Source of the DNA: Paeniglutamicibacter gangotriensis Lz1y
GTDB taxonomy: Bacteria > Actinomycetota > Actinomycetes > Actinomycetales > Micrococcaceae
DNA: 64,000 bases
Reading direction: 5' to 3'
NCBI RefSeq assembly: GCF_000348945.1
Contig: NZ_AOCK01000002.1
Location: 186,001 to 250,000 of the forward strand
Shown: positions 52,297 through 63,437 of the stretch, in pieces
Numbering within the stretch: the stretch's first letter is position 1
Layout: each line of letters opens with the position of its first letter
The notes under the pieces: generated by a model
The model's database searches: none
What the model was told of the DNA's origin: nothing
What the model saw: only the letters and a program-made list of their open reading frames with translations
Translations under genes and position numbers: made by a program

Positions 52297-53583
52297 GTGA
52301 AGACACTTAAGGTGGCCTTGTTGGGCTGCGGAAACGTCGGCGCCCAGGTGGCCCGGATCCTGCTCGAAGACGCGGAGATGCTGGCCGAACGGTCCGGTGC
52401 GAAGCTTGAACTTGTTGGCATCGCGGTGCGCAACACCGCAACCAAGCGCGCCGTAGTGATCCCAGAGGGGCTTTTCACCACCGATGCAGAGGCCTTGGTC
52501 GACCAAGCAGATATCGTCATCGAACTGCTCGGCGGGATGGAACCCGCTAGTTCGCTGATCCGCCGGGCGCTGTCCCGCGGTGCCTCGGTCATCACCGGAA
52601 ATAAGGCCCTGTTGGCCGCCCAAGGGCCGGAATTCAACGTCCTGGCTTTTGAATCCGGTGCTCAGCTGCGCTACGAGGCAGCGGTGGCAGGCGCCATCCC
52701 GATCCTTCGCCCGATCTACGATTCCCTCTCCGGGGATACCATCACCAAGGTCATGGGCATCGTCAACGGAACCACCAACTTCATCCTCGACGCGATGGAC
52801 ACCACCGGTGCAGCCTTCGCCGACATGTTGGCCGAAGCCCAGGAGCTGGGCTACGCCGAGGCGGATCCCACAGCAGATGTGCAGGGGCATGACGCCGCGG
52901 CCAAGGCCGCGATCCTGGCCTCGCTGGCCTTCCAAACCGACTTCGACCTGGCCGACGTGCATTGCGAGGGGATCACCAAGATCACCGCGGAGGACGTTGC
53001 AGCGGCCAAGGATGCCGGCATGGTCATCAAGCTGCTGGCCATCGCCGAACGTGGCGTCAACGGAATTGGTGTGCGTGTGCACCCGACGCTGCTGCGCCGC
53101 ACCCATCCGCTGGCAGCAGTTCACGGAGCCTTCAACGCGATCTTCGTCGAGGCGGAGAATGCCGGCGAACTGATGTTCTACGGGGCAGGAGCCGGGGGAG
53201 CCCCCACCGCCTCCGCCGTGCTGGGCGACACCGTCGCGGTGGCCCGCCGCTTGGTGACCGGAGGCCCGCTCCCGGCCATCGCCTTGCAGCAGCCCGCCAA
53301 GGTCATGGACTTTGCCGACATCGCCACCAGCTACTGGATCAGCCTGAGCGTCTCCGACGAACCCGGAGTGCTCGCTTCGATCACCGAGATCGTCGCCCAT
53401 CACGGGGTCTCGATTGAGACGCTGCTCCAAGGCGGCCTGTCGGAAACCGAGGACGGGGTAGCCGAACTACGCATAGTCACCCACCGTTCCACCGAAGCGG
53501 CGCTTGCCGCCACCGTGAAGACCATCTCCGAATTGGCTGCAGTCCAAGAAATAACCTCCGTCCTGCGAGTAGAAGGAAACTAA
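52297..53583 (+). CDS. hom: Homoserine dehydrogenase
   Basis: The 428-residue protein has an N-terminal NAD(P) fold (LLGCGNVGAQVARIL), the catalytic block GIVNGTTNFILDAM and AEADPTADVQGHDAAAKAAILASLAF. A C-terminal ACT domain (about 350-428, DEPGVLASITEIVAHHGVSIE) should give threonine feedback. GTG start at 52297. It produces homoserine for threonine and methionine synthesis. Confidence 0.96.
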   Translation: MKTLKVALLGCGNVGAQVARILLEDAEMLAERSGAKLELVGIAVRNTATKRAVVIPEGLFTTDAEALVDQADIVIELLGGMEPASSLIRRALSRGASVITGNKALLAAQGPEFNVLAFESGAQLRYEAAVAGAIPILRPIYDSLSGDTITKVMGIVNGTTNFILDAMDTTGAAFADMLAEAQELGYAEADPTADVQGHDAAAKAAILASLAFQTDFDLADVHCEGITKITAEDVAAAKDAGMVIKLLAIAERGVNGIGVRVHPTLLRRTHPLAAVHGAFNAIFVEAENAGELMFYGAGAGGAPTASAVLGDTVAVARRLVTGGPLPAIALQQPAKVMDFADIATSYWISLSVSDEPGVLASITEIVAHHGVSIETLLQGGLSETEDGVAELRIVTHRSTEAALAATVKTISELAAVQEITSVLRVEGN

Positions 53584-54684
53584 GTGGCCCACCAGTGGCG
53601 CGGAGTCATCCGCGAATATGCCGACCGCCTGCCCGTTGACGAGAACACCCGGGTCATCACCCTCGGCGAGGGTGGTACACCGTTGGTCTTCGCCCCGGCT
53701 CTCAGTGAGCTCACCGGCTGTGAGGTCTACCTCAAGGTCGAGGGCATGAACCCGACCGGGTCCTTCAAGGACCGCGGCATGACCATGGCGATGACCGCAG
53801 CTGTAGCTGCCGGAGCCCAGGCAGTGGTGTGTGCCTCCACCGGCAACACCTCCGCCTCTGCTGCCGCCTACGCCACCCAGGCCGGCCTCAAATGCGCGGT
53901 GTTGGTTCCGGACGGCAAGATCTCCATGGGCAAGATGTCCCAGGCCATCGCGCACGGTGCGGACATCATCCAGATCGACGGCAACTTCGACAACTGCCTC
54001 GAGGTGGCCCGCAAGCTGAGCGAAAACTACCCGGTGTTCCTGGTGAACTCCGTGAACCCGGCACGTATCGAGGGGCAGAAGACCGGGGCCTTCGAAGTCG
54101 TCGATTTCCTGGGCGACGCCCCCGATTACCATGTGCTGCCGGTGGGCAACGCGGGCAACATCACCGCCTACTGGAAGGGCTACCAGGAGTACTCCTCCGA
54201 GTACACCAACCAGGCAGGCGAGAAGCTCGCTCCGGTATCCACCAAGACTCCGATCATGTGGGGCTTCCAGGCTGCCGGGGCAGCACCCATCGTGCTGGGC
54301 CACCCGGTGACCGAACCGGACACCATCGCCACCGCCATTCGCATCGGCAACCCCGCCTCCTGGAAGCAGGCCGAAGAGGCCCGCGACGATTCCGGCGGGC
54401 TCATCGACTCGGTGACCGACGATGAGATCCTTGAGGCACACCGCTGGCTTTCCTCCCGTGAGGGTGTCTTTGTGGAGCCCGGCTCCGCGGCCGGCGTTGC
54501 TGGTCTGATCAAGCACCACGCCGCGGGCAACGTCCCGACCGGCAAGAAGATCGTCATCACGGTGACTGGTCACGGTCTGAAGGATCCGGACTGGGCCCTG
54601 AAGACCGCCGATGGCAAGCCCGTTACCCCGACCAAGGTCGAGTTCGACGTCGTGGCTGTGGCCTCGGCGCTGGGCCTGGCCTAG
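53584..54684 (+). CDS. thrC: Threonine synthase
   Basis: The 366-residue fold II PLP enzyme has Lys62 in [10 protein letters not shown] as Schiff-base residue and [14 protein letters not shown] plus [14 protein letters not shown] as cofactor loops. The GTG start follows the hom stop immediately, with GAAGGAA upstream. It converts O-phosphohomoserine to threonine. Confidence 0.96.
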   Translation: MAHQWRGVIREYADRLPVDENTRVITLGEGGTPLVFAPALSELTGCEVYLKVEGMNPTGSFKDRGMTMAMTAAVAAGAQAVVCASTGNTSASAAAYATQAGLKCAVLVPDGKISMGKMSQAIAHGADIIQIDGNFDNCLEVARKLSENYPVFLVNSVNPARIEGQKTGAFEVVDFLGDAPDYHVLPVGNAGNITAYWKGYQEYSSEYTNQAGEKLAPVSTKTPIMWGFQAAGAAPIVLGHPVTEPDTIATAIRIGNPASWKQAEEARDDSGGLIDSVTDDEILEAHRWLSSREGVFVEPGSAAGVAGLIKHHAAGNVPTGKKIVITVTGHGLKDPDWALKTADGKPVTPTKVEFDVVAVASALGLA

Positions 54685-54700
54685 GCCGCGGCACAACCTC

Positions 54701-55657
54701 ATGGCGGATACCAATACCGTGCGGGGCCAGATCCGGCCCGGACAATCGATCGCCGTGCACGTCCCGGCCACCAGTGCGAATCTGGGGCCCGGCTTCGACG
54801 TGCTGGGTCTGGCCTTGGGCGTCGGCGACACCTTGGTGGTGCACACCCTGGACACCGAGGGCGTCAGCGTGCACATCACCGGGGAGGGCGCCGACACGCT
54901 GCCCACCGATGAGTCGCACCTGATTGCCCGGACGATCTTGGAGCGCTGGGCGGAACTGGGCTATGCCCCGTCCGGCCTGCGCATCGAGGCCACCAACAAT
55001 ATTCCGCACGGCCGAGGCATGGGTTCCAGCGCCGCGGCCATGGTCAGCGCACTTGCCGCGGCCAATGCGTTGCTGCCGGCCTCCGCACAGCAGGGACTGG
55101 ACGAAATCTTCCAGGCCGCCTCGCGTTGGGAAGGCCACCCGGATAATGTTGCCCCGGCCGTTTACGGCGGGCTGACGCTGTCTTGGTGCACCGAGGCAGG
55201 GTTCGGCACCGTCCAGGGAGTTTTGCACCGCGACATCGTCCCGGTCATCGCCATCCCGGATATCGAGCTGTCCACCGCCATGGCGCGCGGGCTGCTGCCC
55301 GATACCGTGCCGCATGCAGTTGCCGCGGCCAATGGAGGACGGGTCGGCCTGCTCATTCATGCCCTGGCCCACGATCCGTCGCTGTTGCTGCTTGGAACCG
55401 AGGACCACCTGCACCAGGAATTCCGCGCTCCGGCGATGGAAGCTTCCGCCGAGCTGATCGCGCACCTGCGCGCGGCCGGCCACGCGGCGGTGGTTTCCGG
55501 CGCTGGGCCCACGGTAATGGTGTTGGCAGCAGGCCAGCAACGCGCCCAGGAAGCGGCGGAAGCGATTTCCGCGTTCTCTGCGCAACACCCGAAGCCCCTC
55601 TGGCGTGTCCGGATTGAGTCTGTACCCCCAACGGGTGTTAGAGTAGACTTGCTTTAG
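54701..55657 (+). CDS. thrB: Homoserine kinase
   Basis: The 318-residue GHMP kinase has VPATSANLGPGFDVLGLALG at the N-terminus, the phosphate loop IPHGRGMGSSAAAMVSAL and a C-terminal GAGPTVMVLA. ATG 54701 starts the conserved part, 16 bases after thrC; its ribosome-binding site is weak. It phosphorylates homoserine for ThrC. Confidence 0.95.
   Translation: MADTNTVRGQIRPGQSIAVHVPATSANLGPGFDVLGLALGVGDTLVVHTLDTEGVSVHITGEGADTLPTDESHLIARTILERWAELGYAPSGLRIEATNNIPHGRGMGSSAAAMVSALAAANALLPASAQQGLDEIFQAASRWEGHPDNVAPAVYGGLTLSWCTEAGFGTVQGVLHRDIVPVIAIPDIELSTAMARGLLPDTVPHAVAAANGGRVGLLIHALAHDPSLLLLGTEDHLHQEFRAPAMEASAELIAHLRAAGHAAVVSGAGPTVMVLAAGQQRAQEAAEAISAFSAQHPKPLWRVRIESVPPTGVRVDLL
55614..55644 (+). promoter_or_regulatory. 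Candidate rho promoter inside the end of thrB
   Basis: TTGAGT (55614-55619) and TAGAGT (55639-55644) are 19 bases apart, just before the thrB stop. The transcript would have a leader of about 350 bases before rho. Confidence 0.3.
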
Positions 55658-56000
55658 CACCCGCCTGGAAAGAACCATCCGGCTACCAATGGTTGGTTCA
55701 CTGCGTTTCGTGCAGCCATCAATTCCTTTCCCCGCCGTGACGGGCGAATCTTGGGGGACTTGATATCACAAACCATTTTCGTTGGGCGAGCTGACACACC
55801 CACACCATCCGATTGAAACCGTCAACTCATGTTGGTGATTCGATCCTCTGGTGTGTCTTACGAACGACCGATGCATCCGTCCCGTGATTACGAGACGGTG
55901 TCCGGTTGAACCTTCTTCCGCATCTGACGCGGAAACAAGGAGTAGTCATACGTTGCGGATCTCTCTGATGCGATCCGCCCGACGAGGGGAAGGAACCTTC
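55658..56000 (+). other. Long leader region of rho
   Basis: No gene is supported in these 343 bases. A small hairpin (AACCAT 55673-55678 with ATGGTT 55689-55694) follows thrB. The rest may be a rho leader where Rho could control its own synthesis, which is inference from other bacteria. Confidence 0.4.
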
Positions 56001-58328
<2,328 letters not shown>

Positions 58329-58337
58329 CTGCCTTAT

Positions 58338-58387
58338 ACGCCCAGTTTCACCGTGCCCGGATACCCGGCGCCGGTGAGGCTGGGCGT
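58338..58387 (+). terminator. Hairpin between rho and prfA
   Basis: ACGCCCAG (58338-58345) pairs with CTGGGCGT (58380-58387), with an inner CACCG/CGGTG pairing. It may end the rho transcript or be a partial stop, since prfA follows within 75 bases. Confidence 0.55.
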
Positions 58388-58457
58388 TGGTCGTTAACCC
58401 CCAAGATCGATATTCGTTCCCTACACTGGGAACCCAGTCGTAGTGAAGGAAGCCGAA

Positions 58458-59546
58458 ATGATGTTTGAGTCCGTACAGGGCCTTCTCGATGAGCATGCAG
58501 CCCTCCAGGCCCAGCTCTCGGACCCTGCCGTTTACCAAGACCAGTCCCTGGCCCGCAAGTTGGGCCGCCGCGCGGCCGAACTGAACGGCATTGCCGAGGC
58601 GCACCGGCGTTGGAAGCAGGCCACCGAGGACCTCGAAGCCGCCTCGGAAATGGCCGACGAGGACCCCGATTTCGCCGCAGAGGTCGAAGAACTGAACGAG
58701 AAGCTGCCGGTGCTCGAGGAAAAGCTGCGCCGGCTGCTGATCCCGCGGGACCCCAACGATGCACGCGACGTGATCCTCGAGGTCAAGGGCGGCGAAGGCG
58801 GCGACGAGGCAGCACTCTTCGCCGCGGACCTGTTGCGCATGTACACCCGTTACGCGGAGCACCGTGGGTGGAAGACCGAGATCATCTCCTTCAACGAGTC
58901 GGATCTGGGTGGTTACAAGGACGTCCAGATGGCGATCAAGGGCAAGTCGAATGACCCGGCCGAGGGCGTTTACGCGCACCTGAAGTTTGAGGGTGGGGTG
59001 CACCGCGTCCAGCGTGTGCCGCAGACCGAATCTCAGGGCCGCATCCACACCTCTGCCGCCGGCGTATTGATCCTGCCCGAGGTCGACGAGCCCGAAGAAG
59101 TCGACATTCACCCGAATGATTTGAAGGTCGATGTGTACCGGTCCTCGGGCCCCGGTGGCCAGTCGGTGAACACCACCGACTCCGCGGTGCGCCTGACCCA
59201 CATCCCCACCGGCATCGTGGTGGCCATGCAGAACGAGAAGTCGCAGATTCAGAACCGCGAGGCCGCCATGCGTGTGCTGCGCTCGCGGCTGCTGGCCCAC
59301 CAGCAGGCCATCATCGACGCGGAGAACTCCGATATCCGTAAGTCGCAGGTGCGCACCATGGACCGCTCCGAGCGCATCCGTACCTATAACTACCCGGAAA
59401 ACCGGATCGCCGACCACCGCACCGGCTACAAGGCTTACAACCTTGACCACGTGATGAACGGTGAGCTCGATCCGCTGATCAACTCCTGCATTGAGATGGA
59501 TGAGCAGGACCGTCTCAACGCCCTCGGCGGGGACCAGGAAAAGTAA
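58458..59546 (+). CDS. prfA: Peptide chain release factor 1
   Basis: The 362-residue protein has the GGQ motif in [17 protein letters not shown] (about 232-234) and the stop-codon recognition tripeptide as PQT in [18 protein letters not shown], fitting the RF1 pattern PxT (UAA/UAG). ATG 58458 has GAAGGA seven bases upstream; the GTG five codons earlier is less likely. It is followed after five bases by prmC, which methylates the GGQ glutamine. Confidence 0.97.
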   Translation: MMFESVQGLLDEHAALQAQLSDPAVYQDQSLARKLGRRAAELNGIAEAHRRWKQATEDLEAASEMADEDPDFAAEVEELNEKLPVLEEKLRRLLIPRDPNDARDVILEVKGGEGGDEAALFAADLLRMYTRYAEHRGWKTEIISFNESDLGGYKDVQMAIKGKSNDPAEGVYAHLKFEGGVHRVQRVPQTESQGRIHTSAAGVLILPEVDEPEEVDIHPNDLKVDVYRSSGPGGQSVNTTDSAVRLTHIPTGIVVAMQNEKSQIQNREAAMRVLRSRLLAHQQAIIDAENSDIRKSQVRTMDRSERIRTYNYPENRIADHRTGYKAYNLDHVMNGELDPLINSCIEMDEQDRLNALGGDQEK

Positions 59547-59551
59547 GAGAA

Positions 59552-60424
59552 TTGTCCACACTCGAAGGCACCGGCACACCCCTGTCCGGGCACCTCGCCG
59601 CTGCCACCGCCGCCCTTGAACGGGCGGGGGTGCCCTCGCCGCGGGTTGACGCCGAACTTTTGGCTGCCCACGTGCTGGATGTTTCACGCGGCCGGTTGGC
59701 CACCATGAAGTTGATGGGCAGCGCCTTCGCCCCGGAGGAGCATGCCCGCTTCACCGAATTGATCGGTCGCCGGGCCACCCGCATCCCGCTGCAGCACCTG
59801 ACCGGACTCGCCCACTTCAGGTATCTGGAGCTGGCCGTGGGACCGGGGGTCTTTGTGCCACGCCCGGAGACCGAATCGGTCGTGCAATTGGCTCTGGACT
59901 TTGCCCGGGAGCTGGTGCGGCCGGTGTTGGTAGATCTGGGCACCGGGTCGGGGGCGATCGCCGGGTCATTGGCCCACGAATTGCCCGGATCCAGCGTGCA
60001 TGCGGTGGAACTCTCCGACGATGCGCTGGTGTACGCGGCGCGGAATCTAAAGCCGCTGGGTGTGCACCTGGTGCAGGGAGACCTGGCCCACGCCTTCACC
60101 GAGCTGGATGGCAGCTGTGATGTGGTGGTCTCGAATCCGCCCTATATCCCGGCCAACGCCGTCCCGCGCGAACCGGAGGCTCGGGACCACGACCCGGCGA
60201 TGGCGCTTTATGGGGGAGGGGCGGACGGGATGGTCCTCCCGGCCGCGGCTACCGCTTCGGCGGCACGGCTGTTGCGTCCCGGCGGCTTCTTCGTGATGGA
60301 ACACGCCGAGGTCCAAGCCGAGGCCATCACCGCCGTGTTTGCCGCCTCCGGACACTGGGAGCAGGTCACCACCCACCAGGACCTGAACGGACGGGACCGC
60401 GCCACCAGCGGTATCCGCCGCTGA
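59552..60424 (+). CDS. prmC: Release-factor glutamine N5-methyltransferase
   Basis: The 290-residue protein has an N-terminal substrate domain and a SAM-binding domain: VLVDLGTGSGAIAGSLAHE and the NPPY motif (VVSNPPYIPA, about residue 195), as in PrmC/HemK. It acts on release factors encoded next door. TTG start at 59552, close behind the prfA stop. Confidence 0.94.
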   Translation: MSTLEGTGTPLSGHLAAATAALERAGVPSPRVDAELLAAHVLDVSRGRLATMKLMGSAFAPEEHARFTELIGRRATRIPLQHLTGLAHFRYLELAVGPGVFVPRPETESVVQLALDFARELVRPVLVDLGTGSGAIAGSLAHELPGSSVHAVELSDDALVYAARNLKPLGVHLVQGDLAHAFTELDGSCDVVVSNPPYIPANAVPREPEARDHDPAMALYGGGADGMVLPAAATASAARLLRPGGFFVMEHAEVQAEAITAVFAASGHWEQVTTHQDLNGRDRATSGIRR

Positions 60425-60445
60425 AACACCACGAACCATGGAAGA

Positions 60446-61339
60446 ATGAGAGCCGTGACTTCACGATTTGATGCCCGCGATGAGCAGGAGCTGGACGCCG
60501 GTTTGGAAGCAGCGCGCGAAGCGCTGACCGATAAGCGCTGCATCGTGATGCCTACCGACACGGTCTATGGCATTGCCGCAGACGCCTTTTCCTCCCAAGC
60601 CGTAGCCACCTTGCTGGCTGCCAAGGGCCGCGGGCGCGCCATGCCTCCGCCGGTGCTGATCCCGCAGGCCGCCACGCTCGACGGTCTGGCCGTCGATGTC
60701 CCGGACTATGCCCGTGAGCTCGCCGAGAAATTCTGGCCCGGTGCGCTCACCCTGATTTTGCACGCCCAGCCGTCACTGACCTGGGACTTAGGTGAAACTC
60801 GTGGCACGGTCGCGCTTCGGGTGCCCGACGACGAGGTCGCTCGTGCGTTGCTGCGTACCACCGGTCCGCTGGCAGTGTCCTCCGCTAACCGAACCGGGAA
60901 CCGCGCCGCCGATACCGCCGAAGAAGCCTTCGCCCAACTTGGCGAGTCGGTCGAGGTGTATCTGGAAGCTGGTCCACGCCCCGGCGCAGGTGGTGGAATG
61001 AGCTCCACCATCATTGATTGCACCCTGACGCCGCCACGCGTGGTGCGCCAAGGCGCTTTAGGCCTGGACGAACTGCGCACCGTGGTCCCCGAATTGCTAG
61101 ATGTCCACGGCGAAGCGGATCCTCACCTTCCTACTCCTGAGACCACCGACCATGATTCGGAGGATCCGGCACCGACGGAATCCACCGAACCAGCACATGA
61201 TTCTGCGCAGCCCGGATCCGGAACGGGGTATGCCCCCGGTGCCGAGGTTGCGAACGGCACGCCGAGCACCGACGCCAACCCGGTTGCTGCCGATACTCAA
61301 GACGGTACCGGAGCAGGGGAGACCGCCCGCGCGTCATGA
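60446..61339 (+). CDS. tsaC: L-threonylcarbamoyladenylate synthase with acidic C-terminal tail
   Basis: The Sua5/YrdC fold covers about residues 15-215: VMPTDTVYGIAADAF, KGRGRAMPPPVLI, PGALTLIL and SANRTGN. It makes the threonylcarbamoyl-AMP used for t6A37 in tRNA. The last ~85 residues are Asp/Glu/Pro/Thr-rich and unlike the Sua5 domain, so they are probably a disordered tail. ATG 60446 and GTG 60455 are both possible starts. Its end overlaps the next gene by four bases. Confidence 0.9.
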   Translation: MRAVTSRFDARDEQELDAGLEAAREALTDKRCIVMPTDTVYGIAADAFSSQAVATLLAAKGRGRAMPPPVLIPQAATLDGLAVDVPDYARELAEKFWPGALTLILHAQPSLTWDLGETRGTVALRVPDDEVARALLRTTGPLAVSSANRTGNRAADTAEEAFAQLGESVEVYLEAGPRPGAGGGMSSTIIDCTLTPPRVVRQGALGLDELRTVVPELLDVHGEADPHLPTPETTDHDSEDPAPTESTEPAHDSAQPGSGTGYAPGAEVANGTPSTDANPVAADTQDGTGAGETARAS

Positions 61340-62454
61340 GAAGCTACTTGTTGCTGATCGGGATCACCTTCATAACCTCGTATTTGGTCACCCCGGTATT
61401 CCGCGCCATTGGCGCGCGTTTCATGCCCAAAATCCCCGTTCGAGACCGTGACGTCCACGAGAAGCCCACCCCCAAACTGGGGGGAGTGGCCATCATCCTC
61501 GGGCTCGCCTTGGGTATCGGCCTCGCATCCCAGATGTCGTTCTTCGACGGAATCTTCAGAGCCCCGGAGCCAATCCTGGGCGTGCTGTGGGCGTTGCTGA
61601 TCATCTTGGTCATGGGAGTGCTTGACGATCTCCTTGATCTGCGCTGGTGGATCAAACTCATCGGCCAGATCGGCGTGGGTCTGGTGATCGTGAAGCACGG
61701 GATTATTCTCAAGGCGCTACCGGTCGGCGCACTGCACTTCGACTCACCAGTGGTGCAGGTGGCGGTCACTGTAGTGATCATCGTCGGCACCATGAACGCG
61801 ATCAACTTCGTGGACGGGCTAGACGGCTTGGCTGCCGGCATCTCTGCCATTGGTGCGGCAACCTTCTTTGTCTATAGCTACATGCTGGCCACACGCGTCA
61901 GTGCCGAGGACTACGCGAACTTCTCCGCACTGCTCTGCGCCGTACTGCTGGGCGCGACCCTAGGTTTCCTGCCACACAACTTCAGGCCGGCCTCGATCTT
62001 CATGGGGGAGTCAGGTGTCTTGGCGATCGGCATGCTGCTGGCCGTGGCCACCCTCGCTGTCACCGGCGACGTCCTGGGCGAAGACGCCTATCGCTTCCGC
62101 AATGTCCCGGCCTTCATGCCCGTACTGCTGCCTCTGGGCGTCATGGTCCTGCCATACCTCGACCTCGCGATGTCCATCATTCGCCGAACAGCCAACGGCA
62201 AGTCCCCGTTTACCGCTGACCGGGGACACATCCACCACCGGATGCTTGACCTCGGTCATCCTCCGGCCGTTGCCGCACTGATCCTCTACGCGTGGGCCGC
62301 CCTGGTGGCTTCGGGTGTCATCGTGATCTCGCTGGGCAACCGAAAAGTTGCCATCCCACTGTATGTTGCGGGCTTCGTTTGCGTGACCTTAGTCACCTGG
62401 TGGCCTATCCTAAAACGTCGCAGGAAGCGGCTTGCAAGGTCCCGCAAGGTCTAG
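61336..62454 (+). CDS. Undecaprenyl-phosphate sugar-1-phosphate transferase (WecA/GT4 type)
   Basis: The 372-residue protein has about ten transmembrane segments and the polyprenyl-phosphate transferase signatures: KIPVRDRDVHEKPTPKLGG, MGVLDDLLDLRWWIK, the catalytic NFVDGLDGLAAG and HIHHRMLDLGH. It should transfer a sugar phosphate (GlcNAc or related) to undecaprenyl phosphate for wall polysaccharide. The ATGA overlap with tsaC indicates coupling. This gene regularly precedes the atp operon in Actinobacteria. Confidence 0.92.
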   Translation: MRSYLLLIGITFITSYLVTPVFRAIGARFMPKIPVRDRDVHEKPTPKLGGVAIILGLALGIGLASQMSFFDGIFRAPEPILGVLWALLIILVMGVLDDLLDLRWWIKLIGQIGVGLVIVKHGIILKALPVGALHFDSPVVQVAVTVVIIVGTMNAINFVDGLDGLAAGISAIGAATFFVYSYMLATRVSAEDYANFSALLCAVLLGATLGFLPHNFRPASIFMGESGVLAIGMLLAVATLAVTGDVLGEDAYRFRNVPAFMPVLLPLGVMVLPYLDLAMSIIRRTANGKSPFTADRGHIHHRMLDLGHPPAVAALILYAWAALVASGVIVISLGNRKVAIPLYVAGFVCVTLVTWWPILKRRRKRLARSRKV

Positions 62455-62511
62455 TTGTCGTGCCCTTGAGATAGAGGGCGGATGGCAGGGGCGGGGCCTC
62501 CTTCTATCTCG

Positions 62512-62519
62512 TGTAGAAT
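62512..62519 (+). promoter_or_regulatory. Candidate extended -10 box of the atp operon
   Basis: TGTAGAAT fits an extended -10 box about 105 bases before the first atp gene. An 8-bp inverted repeat (GAGATAGA at 62468-62475, TCTATCTC at 62503-62510) lies directly upstream and may end the preceding transcript. Confidence 0.35.
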
Positions 62520-62621
62520 TCGAATGTCCTCCTTATGGGGGACTTGCCCCCAATCAAGCCTCAATGTCCGGTGGGTGTCCGCCACAAGCGGCCCCGCTGA
62601 ATGCAAGGGAATTGGAATTAC

Positions 62622-63119
62622 ATGACCAAGCCGGAACGCGGCTCGAAGACCAACGGCGCGCTAGTCGCATCGTCGGCTCCGCGTTCCCCTTGGATGGGGA
62701 TTTTGAAGACCTGCGTGGCCTACACCGTCGGTGCAGGAGTCATCGCATCCATTGCCGCATGGCCGATCCTCGGTTCGTCCGAGGCAGGCTCGCTGGCTTT
62801 CGGGTGCGCATTGATCGTGGTGTTTTTCGGGATCAGCCTGATGGTGGCCGAATGGGCCGGACGTTATCGCAGCTCTTGGGCGCTTCCAGCCTTCTTGTTC
62901 ATGTACGTTGCCAAAATCCTGGGCATGGGTGCCCTGGTTATTTTTTCCGGGTTGCCTAGTTGGGTACTCGCGCCGTACTTCATGTGGGGAGCCGTTGGCT
63001 CCTTAGTGCTGTGGCAGTTTGGCGAGATCCGCGCCTTTTCTCGGGCTAGGCTTCCCATTTTCAATCACGAGGATCCTGTGGCCTCCCCTTCAGATGGAGG
63101 GGAACATGGAAAATCCTGA
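62622..63119 (+). CDS. AtpI-like membrane protein at the head of the ATP synthase operon
   Basis: The 165-residue protein has four predicted transmembrane segments (about 25-45, 50-70, 82-100 and 105-125) and basic ends. Similarity to AtpI is weak and the call leans on position before atpB. ATG 62622 has AAGGGA and GGAA upstream; a slightly earlier in-frame ATG (62601) is less likely. It overlaps the next gene by 14 bases. Confidence 0.65.
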   Translation: MTKPERGSKTNGALVASSAPRSPWMGILKTCVAYTVGAGVIASIAAWPILGSSEAGSLAFGCALIVVFFGISLMVAEWAGRYRSSWALPAFLFMYVAKILGMGALVIFSGLPSWVLAPYFMWGAVGSLVLWQFGEIRAFSRARLPIFNHEDPVASPSDGGEHGKS

Positions 63120-63360
63120 TCTCAATCCCAACCCCAAGCCCACGACGAAACGGGCATCTGCCCGGGAGTACGTCAACTACGTTGTTGGCGGGCTCATCGC
63201 GTGGGGTTTGATAGGCTGGGGTCTGGATCTTTTGCTGGACACCCGCTGGATTGTTTTCCTCAGTGCGCTGATTGGCGCCACTGCAGGATGGTTTCTGGCT
63301 CGCCACCATTTGCGGCATCGACGCCGCGGGTTGTCAGCAAGTCATGAGATCGACCAATAG
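63106..63360 (+). CDS. AtpZ/AtpI-type small membrane protein
   Basis: The 84-residue protein has two transmembrane helices (GGLIAWGLIGWGLDLLL and a second after TRWIVFLSALIGATAGWF), the layout of AtpZ/AtpI-type accessory proteins encoded before atpB. These help c-ring assembly or magnesium supply in other bacteria. ATG 63106 has GGAGG five bases upstream; ATG 63094 is an alternative. Confidence 0.75.
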   Translation: MENPDLNPNPKPTTKRASAREYVNYVVGGLIAWGLIGWGLDLLLDTRWIVFLSALIGATAGWFLARHHLRHRRRGLSASHEIDQ

Positions 63361-63437
63361 AACTTCACACGGTGGGTGGCGCTTTGCGCCAAATCACCGA
63401 ATTTGCCCCCGACCGAAACTGCAGAGAGGACAGCGCG

